Made by a program: the position numbers and the translations under genes. From contig JAEDGK010000077.1 in assembly GCA_016297555.1 (NCBI GenBank), forward strand, positions 1 to 9,969: a stretch of 9,969 nt of DNA, given 5' to 3'. Source of the stretch: Clostridiaceae bacterium. Its GTDB lineage: Bacteria > Bacillota > Clostridia > Oscillospirales > Acutalibacteraceae. This document shows positions 1-4,700 of the stretch, in pieces (position 1 is the stretch's first letter; each line of letters opens with the position of its first letter). Below the pieces are notes generated by a model, which saw only the letters and a program-made list of their open reading frames with translations, was not told the origin of the DNA and searched no databases.

Positions 1-25
1 ACGATGCCCACATCGTCCCAATTAC

Positions 26-63
26 TTTTTCGGCGGGAGCAAGCCCCCGCCCTACTCTGAACG
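26..63. repeat. Hairpin repeat, family copy 1
   Basis: Arms 32-40 and 43-51 pair over 9 bp with one mismatch (GGCGGGAGC against GCCCCCGCC). The outer flanks are TTTTTCGG on the left and CCCTAC...AACG on the right. The same flanks surround the hairpin at 2610-2649, although the stem bases differ between the two, so this is a dispersed repeat and not a terminator of a local gene. No gene lies to its left in the window. The rest of 64-209 has no gene; it holds only the short ATTCCG repeats. Confidence 0.6.
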
Positions 64-87
64 GTAATATTTTACATTGTTGATTAT

Positions 88-155
88 CGAATTACGGAAT
101 ATAATCGGTCACAGGCGTAGCCTATCCGAAATTCCGCATTACACATTCCGAATTA
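88..155. repeat. Short degenerate ATTCCG-(N)-AATT repeats
   Basis: Three related words occur in 68 bp: inverted at 88-100 (reading ATTCCGTAATTCG on the minus strand), and direct at 131-141 (ATTCCGCATTA) and 145-155 (ATTCCGAATTA). The stretch is not coding in any frame that I can support. Its function is unknown, and it may be low-complexity decay of an intergenic repeat. Confidence 0.35.
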
Positions 156-209
156 TAAATCCGTCTGCTATGGCTTCGGCTAAAATTTTATATACATATC
201 CCCTTTCTC

Positions 210-238
210 TTGACATATCCGTTTAAAAGTTATAAAAT
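210..238 (+). promoter_or_regulatory. Sigma-A promoter of the semialdehyde dehydrogenase gene
   Basis: A perfect -35 box TTGACA (210-215) is followed after 17 bp by TAAAAT (233-238, 5 of 6 consensus bases). Transcription would start near 245, leaving a leader of about 27 nt before the TTG start at 272. This places the alternative TTG at 242 at or before the transcription start, so it argues against that longer reading. Confidence 0.8.
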
Positions 239-255
239 AACTTGATATATTTTTT

Positions 256-263
256 AGAAGGAG
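256..263 (+). promoter_or_regulatory. Ribosome binding site that fixes the TTG start at 272
   Basis: AGAAGGAG lies 8 nt before TTG at 272. The longer open frame beginning with TTG at 242 has no ribosome binding site and would translate through this one. Confidence 0.8.
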
Positions 264-271
264 TGTTAAAC

Positions 272-1795
272 TTGGCAGTTAAAAAGCTCAAATATTTTGC
301 CGGCGGCAAATGGCTTGATTCTTCCTGCGAAAAATACATGGATGTTTACAATCCCAGCACGGGCGAGGTTATCGCTCAGACTCCCTGCTGCACCAAGGAC
401 GAAGTAAACCATGCAATAGCCTGCGCAAAAGAGGCATTCAAAAGCTGGTCGAATGTTCCCGTTATGAAAAGGGTTCAGGTTATCTATAAGTTCCGCGAGC
501 TGCTCGAGCAGCATATGGACGAGCTGACCGAGCTGTGCGCCACCGAGCACGGCAAGGTTTGGAGCGAAGCAAAAGGCGATATTCTCAAGGTAAAGGAGCC
601 TGTTGAGCTTGCCTGCTCAGCACCCTCACTCCTTATGGGCGAGAGCACACGCGACACTTCGTCGGGCTATGATACGGTTCTTTACAGAGAGCCTGTCGGC
701 GTTTTTGCGGGCATCGTTCCGTTTAACTTCCCCGGCATGATTCCCATGGGCTGGATGTCGCCCGTTTGCATTGCCTGCGGAAACACAATCGTTCTCAAAG
801 CCGCTTCGATGACTCCGATGACCTGCATGAGACTTGCAGAGCTTTGGCAGGAAGCCGGTCTCCCCGACGGCGTTATCAACATAGTCACCTGCTCCAGAAA
901 CGAAGCGGAAATTTTCATGGAGCATCCCGATATCAAGGGCATCACCTTCGTTGGCTCAACGAGCGTAGGTCTTCACATTTATTCAAGAGCCGCCGCAAAC
1001 GGCAAGAGAGTTCAGGCGCTCTGCGAGGCTAAGAACCACGGTCTTGTTCTTGAGGACGCTGCTCTTGAAAGAAGCGCAAGAGGCATTATCAATTCCTCAT
1101 TCGGCTGCGCGGGCGAGCGCTGCATGGCTCTGCCCGTTATCGTTGCTCAGGAAAGCATCGCCGATGAGCTTGTCGGCTATCTTGTTAAATTTGCAAAGGA
1201 GCTGAAAATCGGCCCCGCTTATGACAAGGAATCCACCCTCGGCCCCGTTGTTACCGAGGCTCACAGGCAGTCAATTCTCAAATGGATTGAAAAAGGCATA
1301 GAGGAGGGCGCAGAGCTTGTTCTCGACGGCAGAAATCCCGTTGTTCCCGGCTATGAAAACGGCTTCTATGTCGGCCCCACAATCTTTGACCATGTAACCG
1401 AGGATATGACAATCGGCACAAGAGAAATCTTTGGACCCGTTCTCTGTGTTAAGAGAGTTAAGGACTTTGAGGAAGGCATAAAGATAATGAATAACAATCC
1501 GTTTGCAAACGGCTCCGTTATCTTCACCCAGAGCGGATATTACGCAAGAGAATTTGCAAAGAGAACCGACGGCGGTATGGTCGGCGTTAATGTCGGAATT
1601 CCCGTTCCCGTCGGCATCTTCCCGTTCACGGGTCACAAGCAGTCCTTCTTCGGCGATCTTCATTGCCTTGGCAAAGACGGCTTCCGTTTCTACACCGAAA
1701 CAAAGGCAGTAACCACCCGCTGGTTTGACGAGGAAGAAATGAAGGCTCAGCATGTTGACACATGGGACGGCTCAGTCGGCGGCGACCTTAAATAA
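272..1795 (+). CDS. mmsA: CoA-acylating methylmalonate/malonate-semialdehyde dehydrogenase (MmsA/IolA family)
   Basis: This cytoplasmic enzyme of 507 residues would oxidise methylmalonate semialdehyde or malonate semialdehyde with NAD+ and CoA to propionyl-CoA or acetyl-CoA plus CO2, as in valine, beta-alanine or inositol breakdown. Visible features are PFNFP at 150-154 (cofactor region), AKNHG at 253-257, the family-type catalytic motif GCAGERCMA with nucleophile Cys284, EIFGPV at 385-390, and the C-terminal FPFTGHKQSFFGDLH block typical of this subfamily. The general-base Glu of hydrolytic aldehyde dehydrogenases is absent: its aligned position appears to be Leu250, which fits a CoA-dependent enzyme. 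Oddities are KAAS at 176-179 where many relatives have KPSE, and CEAK where GGAK or MGAK is usual. The gene stands alone between its own promoter and terminator, without inositol or valine genes nearby, so the physiological substrate is open. The family call is firm and the symbol is by family. Confidence 0.88.
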   Translation: MAVKKLKYFAGGKWLDSSCEKYMDVYNPSTGEVIAQTPCCTKDEVNHAIACAKEAFKSWSNVPVMKRVQVIYKFRELLEQHMDELTELCATEHGKVWSEAKGDILKVKEPVELACSAPSLLMGESTRDTSSGYDTVLYREPVGVFAGIVPFNFPGMIPMGWMSPVCIACGNTIVLKAASMTPMTCMRLAELWQEAGLPDGVINIVTCSRNEAEIFMEHPDIKGITFVGSTSVGLHIYSRAAANGKRVQALCEAKNHGLVLEDAALERSARGIINSSFGCAGERCMALPVIVAQESIADELVGYLVKFAKELKIGPAYDKESTLGPVVTEAHRQSILKWIEKGIEEGAELVLDGRNPVVPGYENGFYVGPTIFDHVTEDMTIGTREIFGPVLCVKRVKDFEEGIKIMNNNPFANGSVIFTQSGYYAREFAKRTDGGMVGVNVGIPVPVGIFPFTGHKQSFFGDLHCLGKDGFRFYTETKAVTTRWFDEEEMKAQHVDTWDGSVGGDLK

Positions 1796-1810
1796 CCCAC
1801 TGAAATAATC

Positions 1811-1853
1811 AACCCCGTATTCTCAAACGAGAGTACGGGGTTTTCTTTATTTC
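1811..1853 (+). terminator. Intrinsic terminator, probably bidirectional
   Basis: Arms 1811-1824 and 1829-1842 pair over 14 bp with one G-U wobble, around an AAAC loop. TTTTCTTTATTT follows on the plus strand. It lies 15 nt after the dehydrogenase stop. The convergent methyltransferase stop (1847-1849) sits inside the U-tract. Read on the minus strand the same hairpin is preceded by an A-rich stretch but followed only by GATTATTT, so it should be weaker in that direction. Confidence 0.85.
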
Positions 1854-1865
1854 CGGGCGGCGAGC
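1845..1865. repeat. 21-bp repeat, copy in the methyltransferase 3' end
   Basis: Positions 1845-1865 match 2704-2724 in 20 of 21 bases. Here the repeat covers the stop and last five codons of the methyltransferase (LAARK-stop on the minus strand). Confidence 0.55.
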
Positions 1866-2500
1866 ATTACTGTGTTTTCGATTTCAAACACTTTTTCAAC
1901 GCTTGAAAAGCCTGCCGATTTCAGCAAACTTATCTGATTATCAAAACTGCACGGCGTATCATAATGGCAAAACTCGCCGTCGGGTATATTCTGCTCGCGG
2001 CGCATACGCGCACATTCGGCAAAATAAAAATCCTGCTCTGCCTGTGTTTTAACCATATAATCGCACTCGATATATAAGCCGCCGAGCGCAAGAGCGTTAG
2101 TGATTTTTTTATAAAACTCCCGCTTTTTTTCTGGTGCAAAATGATGCATGGTCTGAAACGACACGGCGCAGTCAAATTTTCCAGTGCCGAAATCAACCGT
2201 GAAATAATCGCCGCAAATCAGATTAATATTTTTGTCCGGGTGCTTTTCTTTCAGCCTGTCCAGCATTTCCCGAGTTAAATCAACGCCCGTTACTTCAATA
2301 TCCGGCATAAGCTTCAATATTTCGTCAAGCTCAAGCCCCGTTCCGCATCCTAAATCAAGCAGGCATTTTGCGGTTTTCGGCACAAGCGCCGCCATTTTTG
2401 CATAGCCCTCTCTGCATCCCTCAACTTCCGAAAGCATATGCTCGTCATACTTATCAACTCTGGCGGCAAAAAAATCCGCCATTTTTTCTAAATTACTCAT
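1847..2500 (-). CDS. Class I SAM-dependent methyltransferase
   Basis: This is a small soluble methyltransferase of 217 residues with the Rossmann-type SAM fold. Motif I LLDLGCGTG is at 47-55, the acidic ribose-binding residue Asp74 lies in TGVDLT, GDYF follows at 97-100, motif IV FDCAVSFQTMHHF is at 109-121, and the post-motif GGLYIECDY is at 140-148. The N-terminal ADFFAARVDKYDEHML stretch fits a group of small methyltransferases known in clostridia. The substrate cannot be told and could be a small molecule or RNA. The start at 2500 is chosen over the ATG at 2506 because CGGAG (2507-2511) touches the latter but lies 6 nt before the former. The start overlaps the stop of a broken upstream frame (ATGAGTAA), as in a translationally coupled operon. 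I see no good promoter close to it. The last codons recur inside the element at 2704-2724. Confidence 0.85.
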   Translation of the reverse strand: MSNLEKMADFFAARVDKYDEHMLSEVEGCREGYAKMAALVPKTAKCLLDLGCGTGLELDEILKLMPDIEVTGVDLTREMLDRLKEKHPDKNINLICGDYFTVDFGTGKFDCAVSFQTMHHFAPEKKREFYKKITNALALGGLYIECDYMVKTQAEQDFYFAECARMRREQNIPDGEFCHYDTPCSFDNQISLLKSAGFSSVEKVFEIENTVMLAARK

Positions 2501-2506
2501 TTTCAT

Positions 2507-2511
2507 CTCCG
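2507..2511 (-). promoter_or_regulatory. Ribosome binding site that fixes the methyltransferase start
   Basis: CGGAG on the minus strand ends directly at ATG 2506 but lies 6 nt before ATG 2500. The spacing favours the second ATG. The site is embedded in the last codons of the broken upstream frame. Confidence 0.65.
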
Positions 2512-2609
2512 TGATTAATTATAAATTCATTATAGTCGATTGTTGTGATTTCAAACACGGCTTTATATTCATCCATGCTTGTATATTTCCCGAGGTAAAA
2601 CCACATCAT

Positions 2610-2649
2610 TTTTTCGGCGGCTTGTGGGCAAGCCGCCCTACTTTCAACG
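2610..2649. repeat. Hairpin repeat, family copy 2 (left end of element)
   Basis: Perfect 9-bp arms GGCGGCTTG (2616-2624) and CAAGCCGCC (2629-2637) enclose a TGGG loop. The flanks TTTTTCGG and CCCTAC..CAACG match copy 1 at 26-63. Confidence 0.65.
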
Positions 2650-2677
2650 AAAAACTTTCGCGCGATTGATTACCGCG

Positions 2678-2704
2678 TTTCGGGCGACCACGCAGGGTCG
2701 CCCC
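2678..2704. repeat. Hairpin repeat, family copy 3 (inside element)
   Basis: Arms GGGCGACC (2682-2689) and GGTCGCCC (2696-2703) pair perfectly over 8 bp around ACGCAG. The left flank TTTCGGG follows the family pattern, but the right flank (CCTTTATTT) lacks CTAC. It may be a nested or older copy. Confidence 0.5.
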
Positions 2705-2724
2705 TTTATTTCCGGGCGGTGAGC
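2704..2724. repeat. 21-bp repeat, copy inside the hairpin element
   Basis: This is the second copy of the repeat at 1845-1865. Read on the minus strand in the same frame it gives LTARK-stop, against LAARK-stop in the methyltransferase. Similarity continues weakly upstream: an AAC codon aligns, giving NSFWLTARK against NTVMLAARK. A scar of another methyltransferase 3' end is one explanation. Confidence 0.5.
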
Positions 2725-2738
2725 CAAAAACTGTTTCG

Positions 2739-2765
2739 CCGCAAATTTATGCGTAATTTCTGCGG
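2739..2765. repeat. Bulged inverted repeat inside the element
   Basis: CCGCAAATT (2739-2747) pairs with AATT (2755-2758) and TGCGG (2761-2765), leaving a 2-nt bulge and a 7-nt loop. It lies in the spacer between copies 3 and 4 of the hairpin family. Confidence 0.35.
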
Positions 2766-2816
2766 AACGGCGAGAGAGGCGTTTCCTGCCGAAGCTATAT
2801 TTTTACGGCGTAATTC

Positions 2817-2847
2817 GTAGGGGTTGGCGTCCTCTGCACCCGTAAAA
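2817..2847. repeat. Hairpin repeat, degenerate family copy 4 (right end of element)
   Basis: GTAGGGG...ACCCGTAAAA has the family's boundary words, TAGGG inward and CCGNAAA outward, in the orientation opposite to copy 2. The stem is weak (GGGT against ACCC plus scattered pairs), so the copy is recognised by its ends more than by its fold. Confidence 0.4.
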
Positions 2848-2956
2848 TCATATCAGTTTTTCTCCATTCAACAGTATTAGCTATTATAATATCATCATCA
2901 TTTTCAAAGTCAACAAAAACATCAGCTGCGAATAAAATCTTCCGTGAAAAAGCCGA

Positions 2957-2986
2957 GGGCGCTCTCCGAAAGGAAAGCGCCCTTTT
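2957..2986 (+). terminator. Hairpin with GAAA tetraloop, possible intrinsic terminator
   Basis: GGGCGCT (2957-2963) pairs with AGCGCCC (2976-2982). An inner TCC/GGA pairing follows across one mismatch and closes on a GAAA loop. TTTT follows at 2983-2986. No plus-strand gene ends just upstream, so what it would terminate is unclear. It may shield spoIIP from read-through or be a leftover of lost DNA. It also lies at the point where the broken gene's 5' end disappears. Confidence 0.35.
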
Positions 2987-3027
2987 CGACCTTGGGGGTT
3001 ATTAATGAAAGGATGGATTGGACTGCC

Positions 3028-3052
3028 GCGCGGCTTTGCACTAATGCCGCGC
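3028..3052. repeat. GC-rich inverted repeat upstream of spoIIP
   Basis: GCGCGGC (3028-3034) and GCCGCGC (3046-3052) pair perfectly around an 11-nt loop, in otherwise AT-rich surroundings. No T-run follows, so it is not an intrinsic terminator. Its role is unknown. Confidence 0.45.
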
Positions 3053-3118
3053 CGTCAAAGTAACTCTCTTGCTGATATACATTATATATTATTTTCAGCG
3101 GTAAAGATACCTTTTAAA

Positions 3119-3176
3119 TTACAAAATAGATACAAAACGGTTACAAAATCGGGGCAAAAGGTTACAATTTGTAACC
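3119..3176. repeat. Helically phased TTACAAAA-type repeats before spoIIP
   Basis: TACAAAA words begin at 3120, 3131 and 3142. A degenerate GGCAAAA follows at 3153 and TACAA at 3163, so successive units lie 11, 11, 11 and 10 bp apart, about one helical turn each. GGTTACAA occurs at 3139 and 3160, 21 bp apart. The last copy forms a 17-bp palindrome with TTGTAACC (3160-3176). The layout fits intrinsically curved DNA or an array of sites for one regulator, placed 68 bp before the spoIIP start codon. Confidence 0.5.
3160..3176. promoter_or_regulatory. Palindromic operator-like site
   Basis: GGTTACAA and TTGTAACC are perfect 8-bp arms around a single T. The site directly precedes the possible spoIIP promoter, so a bound dimeric regulator would sit at its -35 region. 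Which regulator would bind is unknown. Confidence 0.4.
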
Positions 3177-3203
3177 ATTTTTTCCAATCAGCGCGCATAT
3201 ATA
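3175..3203 (+). promoter_or_regulatory. Weak sigma-E-like promoter candidate for spoIIP
   Basis: CCATTTT (3175-3181) and CATATATA (3196-3203) are separated by 14 bp, the spacing of sigma-E promoters. About 5 of 7 and 5 of 8 positions fit the Bacillus consensus. It would give a leader of roughly 35 nt before ATG 3244. The region is AT-rich, so chance matches are easy. The expectation of mother-cell expression comes from the gene's role. Confidence 0.25.
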
Positions 3204-3230
3204 TAGTATGAAAAACCAAAAGAGCCTGAA

Positions 3231-3236
3231 AAGGAG
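3231..3236 (+). promoter_or_regulatory. Ribosome binding site that fixes the spoIIP start at 3244
   Basis: AAGGAG lies 7 nt before ATG 3244. The in-frame ATG at 3208 has only AT-rich DNA in front and would lie at or before the likely transcript start. Confidence 0.75.
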
Positions 3237-3243
3237 CATTGCA

Positions 3244-4371
3244 ATGAGAAACCAATCGGAAAAAGACAAGCATATTGAAATATTCGGTATTCTGCTATCC
3301 GCCGCACTGATTGCGGCAGTTTTTCTCGGCGGTTCGGCAGAAAAAATCTCGCTTGCAATGGCGTCCGTTTTATTTTATTCGGGTCATGCCGTTCAAGCCG
3401 AAACCACGGCGGTGCCGAGCACCGAGGTCACAGCCGCACAGCCGCAAACAACAGCCGAAATCCGGTCGCTCAGCGAAGAATATGCAGATATTACGGAAAC
3501 TCCGAGCGACATTAAAGCCCTCATAAAAAAATATACCGAGCTATTTAAAGATGATAAAAAGGACGGCGGAATCCGCTCCGTTACATATGAAAAAGCAGGC
3601 GCAACCCATATTTTCGGCAATGTGCGGGTAAAAAACACAACCGACACCAAGACGCTTAATATTGAAAAGGTGCTTGCCGAGCCGCTTGAGCTGTCAATCG
3701 ATAAATCCAAGCCCGCCGTGCTGATTTTTCACAGCCACACCTCAGAGGGCTATGAAATGATTGAGCGGGATTGGTATGCACAGAATTACACCGCCCGAAG
3801 CAATGACGAAAATCTGAATATTGTGCGCGTTGGCACGGAAATATCGAATTATTTAACCAAACTCGGTTATACTGTTATTCATGACAAAACAATTCACGAC
3901 GACGATTATTCCGGCTCATATGCTCACTCACGCAAAGCCGTTGAAAAGCATCTGGCAGAGCATCCCGAAATTCAGATTGTGCTTGATATCCACAGAGATT
4001 CGATTTCACTTGATGACGGCGACAAGATAAAACCCGTCAACACCGTAGGCGGCAAAAAAGCTGCCCAGCTTATGATAATAACGGGCGCCGAAGAGGGTAA
4101 GGTTGAGAATTTTCCCGATTGGGAATATAATCTGCGCTTTGCTCTCAGACTTCAGCAAAAATGCGAAACTATGTTTCCGGGGCTTATGCGTCCGGTTCTG
4201 TTTTCGCAGAGAAAATACAATATGGATATGACTCGTTTCAGCCTGCTGATTGAAATGGGAAGCGAGGCAAACACTCTTGAAGAAGCCTGCTATTCGGGCA
4301 GAATGCTCGCCGCCGCCCTCGGCTCTCTGATGGATGAATATGCAAAAACAGAGTCCGAAGCGAAAAAATAA
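3244..4371 (+). CDS. spoIIP: Stage II sporulation protein P (engulfment peptidoglycan hydrolase)
   Basis: SpoIIP is a membrane-anchored amidase/endopeptidase. With SpoIID and SpoIIM it degrades septal peptidoglycan so that the mother cell can engulf the forespore. The 375-residue product has a short charged N-terminus, a membrane anchor at about 11-29, a low-complexity Thr/Ala-rich linker (about 52-70), and a C-terminal zinc hydrolase domain. Family motifs are IFHSHTSEGY (161-170, with His163, His165 and Glu168), DIHRDS around His250, and IEMGSEANTLEEA with Glu337. These resemble the metal-binding and catalytic positions of amidase_3-type enzymes; which residues bind zinc is inferred. Length is close to the roughly 400 residues of the Bacillus protein. 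Phased repeats and a palindrome lie upstream, and a small membrane protein gene follows after 38 bp. The gene indicates a spore-forming host. Confidence 0.9.
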   Translation: MRNQSEKDKHIEIFGILLSAALIAAVFLGGSAEKISLAMASVLFYSGHAVQAETTAVPSTEVTAAQPQTTAEIRSLSEEYADITETPSDIKALIKKYTELFKDDKKDGGIRSVTYEKAGATHIFGNVRVKNTTDTKTLNIEKVLAEPLELSIDKSKPAVLIFHSHTSEGYEMIERDWYAQNYTARSNDENLNIVRVGTEISNYLTKLGYTVIHDKTIHDDDYSGSYAHSRKAVEKHLAEHPEIQIVLDIHRDSISLDDGDKIKPVNTVGGKKAAQLMIITGAEEGKVENFPDWEYNLRFALRLQQKCETMFPGLMRPVLFSQRKYNMDMTRFSLLIEMGSEANTLEEACYSGRMLAAALGSLMDEYAKTESEAKK

Positions 4372-4409
4372 TAGTTAAAAGCGGTTTGCGAAAGGAACGG
4401 TAATATATA

Positions 4410-4700
4410 ATGAAAATAATAAGAGCTTATATAATAACCGCGCTGATTTGTATGTGCATTACGGCATCGGCGGCATTTGTTTTTATTGCTGACGAAAACG
4501 CAAAAAAAATCAGCCTCGGGCAGGAAAGCGCAGTCCTCGTTATCGGCTCTGCGGATAAAAGGCTCTCGCCGCAGGAAACGGATATCTCTCCCGCGGCGAA
4601 AAAAGCAGTTGAAATATTAAAAAAAGCGGCGGGCATAGCGCCGCCGCCTGTAAGCAATATTTATTGGCTTGTCGTTACTGCAGGAAAAACAGAGACTTGA
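4410..4700 (+). CDS. Small membrane-anchored or secreted protein, function unknown
   Basis: This 96-residue product has a hydrophobic N-terminus (about 4-28) after a short basic start, which would act as a signal anchor or signal peptide. A polar tail of about 65 residues follows, rich in Lys and Ala, with no Cys or catalytic motif. It begins 38 bp after spoIIP on the same strand and is probably co-transcribed with it. The only ribosome-binding-like sequence is AAGGA at 4392-4396, 13 nt before the ATG, which is long. The last 26 bp overlap the 3' end of the convergent membrane protein gene, and its codons for about residues 70-79 also form that gene's terminator. I do not recognise the family. 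The hydrophobic start and the position after spoIIP speak for a real gene; the weak ribosome binding site speaks against. Confidence 0.6.
   Translation: MKIIRAYIITALICMCITASAAFVFIADENAKKISLGQESAVLVIGSADKRLSPQETDISPAAKKAVEILKKAAGIAPPPVSNIYWLVVTAGKTET
4619..4644 (-). terminator. Intrinsic terminator of the glycan operon, inside a convergent gene
   Basis: On the minus strand GCGGCG and CGCCGC pair over 6 bp around CTATGCC and are followed by seven T (4625 down to 4619). It lies 30 nt after the stop codon of the last operon gene (4675-4677). On the plus strand the same bases are codons of the small protein gene. The hairpin has no T-run in that direction, so it should act only on minus-strand transcripts. 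Confidence 0.75.

Larger units (their letters stand above)
2605..2851. mobile_element. MITE-like composite hairpin element with 5-bp direct repeats
   Basis: A 237-bp segment (2610-2846) is bounded by ATCAT at 2605-2609 and ATCAT at 2847-2851. Both ends carry related hairpin units pointing outward. The left end reads TTTTTCGG...CCCTAC, and the right end, read inward on the minus strand, reads TTTACGG...CCCTAC. The units have similar length and conserved flanks, while their stem bases differ. A third hairpin sits inside (2678-2704). No transposase is encoded, so the element would be non-autonomous. The direct repeats and the exact restoration of a reading frame on removal are the evidence for insertion. 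The name MITE-like is a description, not a family assignment. Confidence 0.55.
2493..2944 (-). pseudogene. Broken gene upstream of the methyltransferase, split by a hairpin element
   Basis: Two protein-like minus-strand frames lie on either side of the element at 2610-2846. The 5' piece (2944 down to 2849) reads ...FAADVFVDFENDDD... and ends at ...EWRKTDM. The 3' piece (2606 down to 2493) reads MWFYLGKYTSMDEYK...NHGDENE-stop. Removing the 237-bp element and one copy of the flanking ATGAT joins them in frame as ...KTDM-MWFYLG..., giving at least 68 residues. The stop codon overlaps the methyltransferase start by 8 nt (ATGAGTAA), so the two genes were an operon. The 5' piece has no ATG, GTG or TTG in frame up to a stop at 2999-3001, so the beginning of the gene also seems lost. 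I do not recognise the family. The 3' piece may still be translated as a 38-residue peptide from ATG 2609, but no ribosome binding site supports that. Confidence 0.5.

Noticed and set aside
242..271. Upstream TTG start for the semialdehyde dehydrogenase.
   Set aside because: It would place the ribosome binding site inside the coding region and begin at or before the predicted transcription start.
1271..1753. 160-codon minus-strand frame inside the dehydrogenase gene.
   Set aside because: It is antisense to a gene with clear catalytic motifs and is explained as a shadow of its codon usage.
2518..2534. Two TATAAT words upstream of the methyltransferase on the minus strand.
   Set aside because: No acceptable -35 box lies at 16-18 bp from either one, and the bases are codons of the broken upstream frame. 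The nearest (TTGAAA) is at 14 bp.
2795..2913. Minus-strand promoter-like TTGACT/TATAAT (spacing 19, or 16 to TATTAT) followed by GGAG and an 18-codon frame from ATG 2851.
   Set aside because: The bases also read as an uninterrupted protein-like frame that rejoins across the element, the -35/-10 spacing is poor, and the 18-codon frame runs straight into repeat DNA. It could still act as a promoter, but the broken-gene reading explains more.
2609..3060. CRISPR array or riboswitch in the hairpin-rich region.
   Set aside because: The hairpins are not identical direct repeats with regular spacers, and no conserved riboswitch core or regulated gene start follows them in a suitable position.
3005..3211. 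Plus-strand 68-codon frame before spoIIP.
   Set aside because: It runs through the GC inverted repeat and the phased repeats, has no ribosome binding site at useful distance beyond a chance purine run, and shows no protein-like features.
3208..3243. ATG at 3208 as the spoIIP start.
   Set aside because: It has no ribosome binding site, whereas ATG 3244 has AAGGAG at ideal spacing.
4626..4644. Hairpin as a plus-strand terminator for the spoIIP unit.
   Set aside because: The plus strand has no T-run after the stem, and the hairpin lies inside the plus-strand coding frame. It fits the minus strand only.
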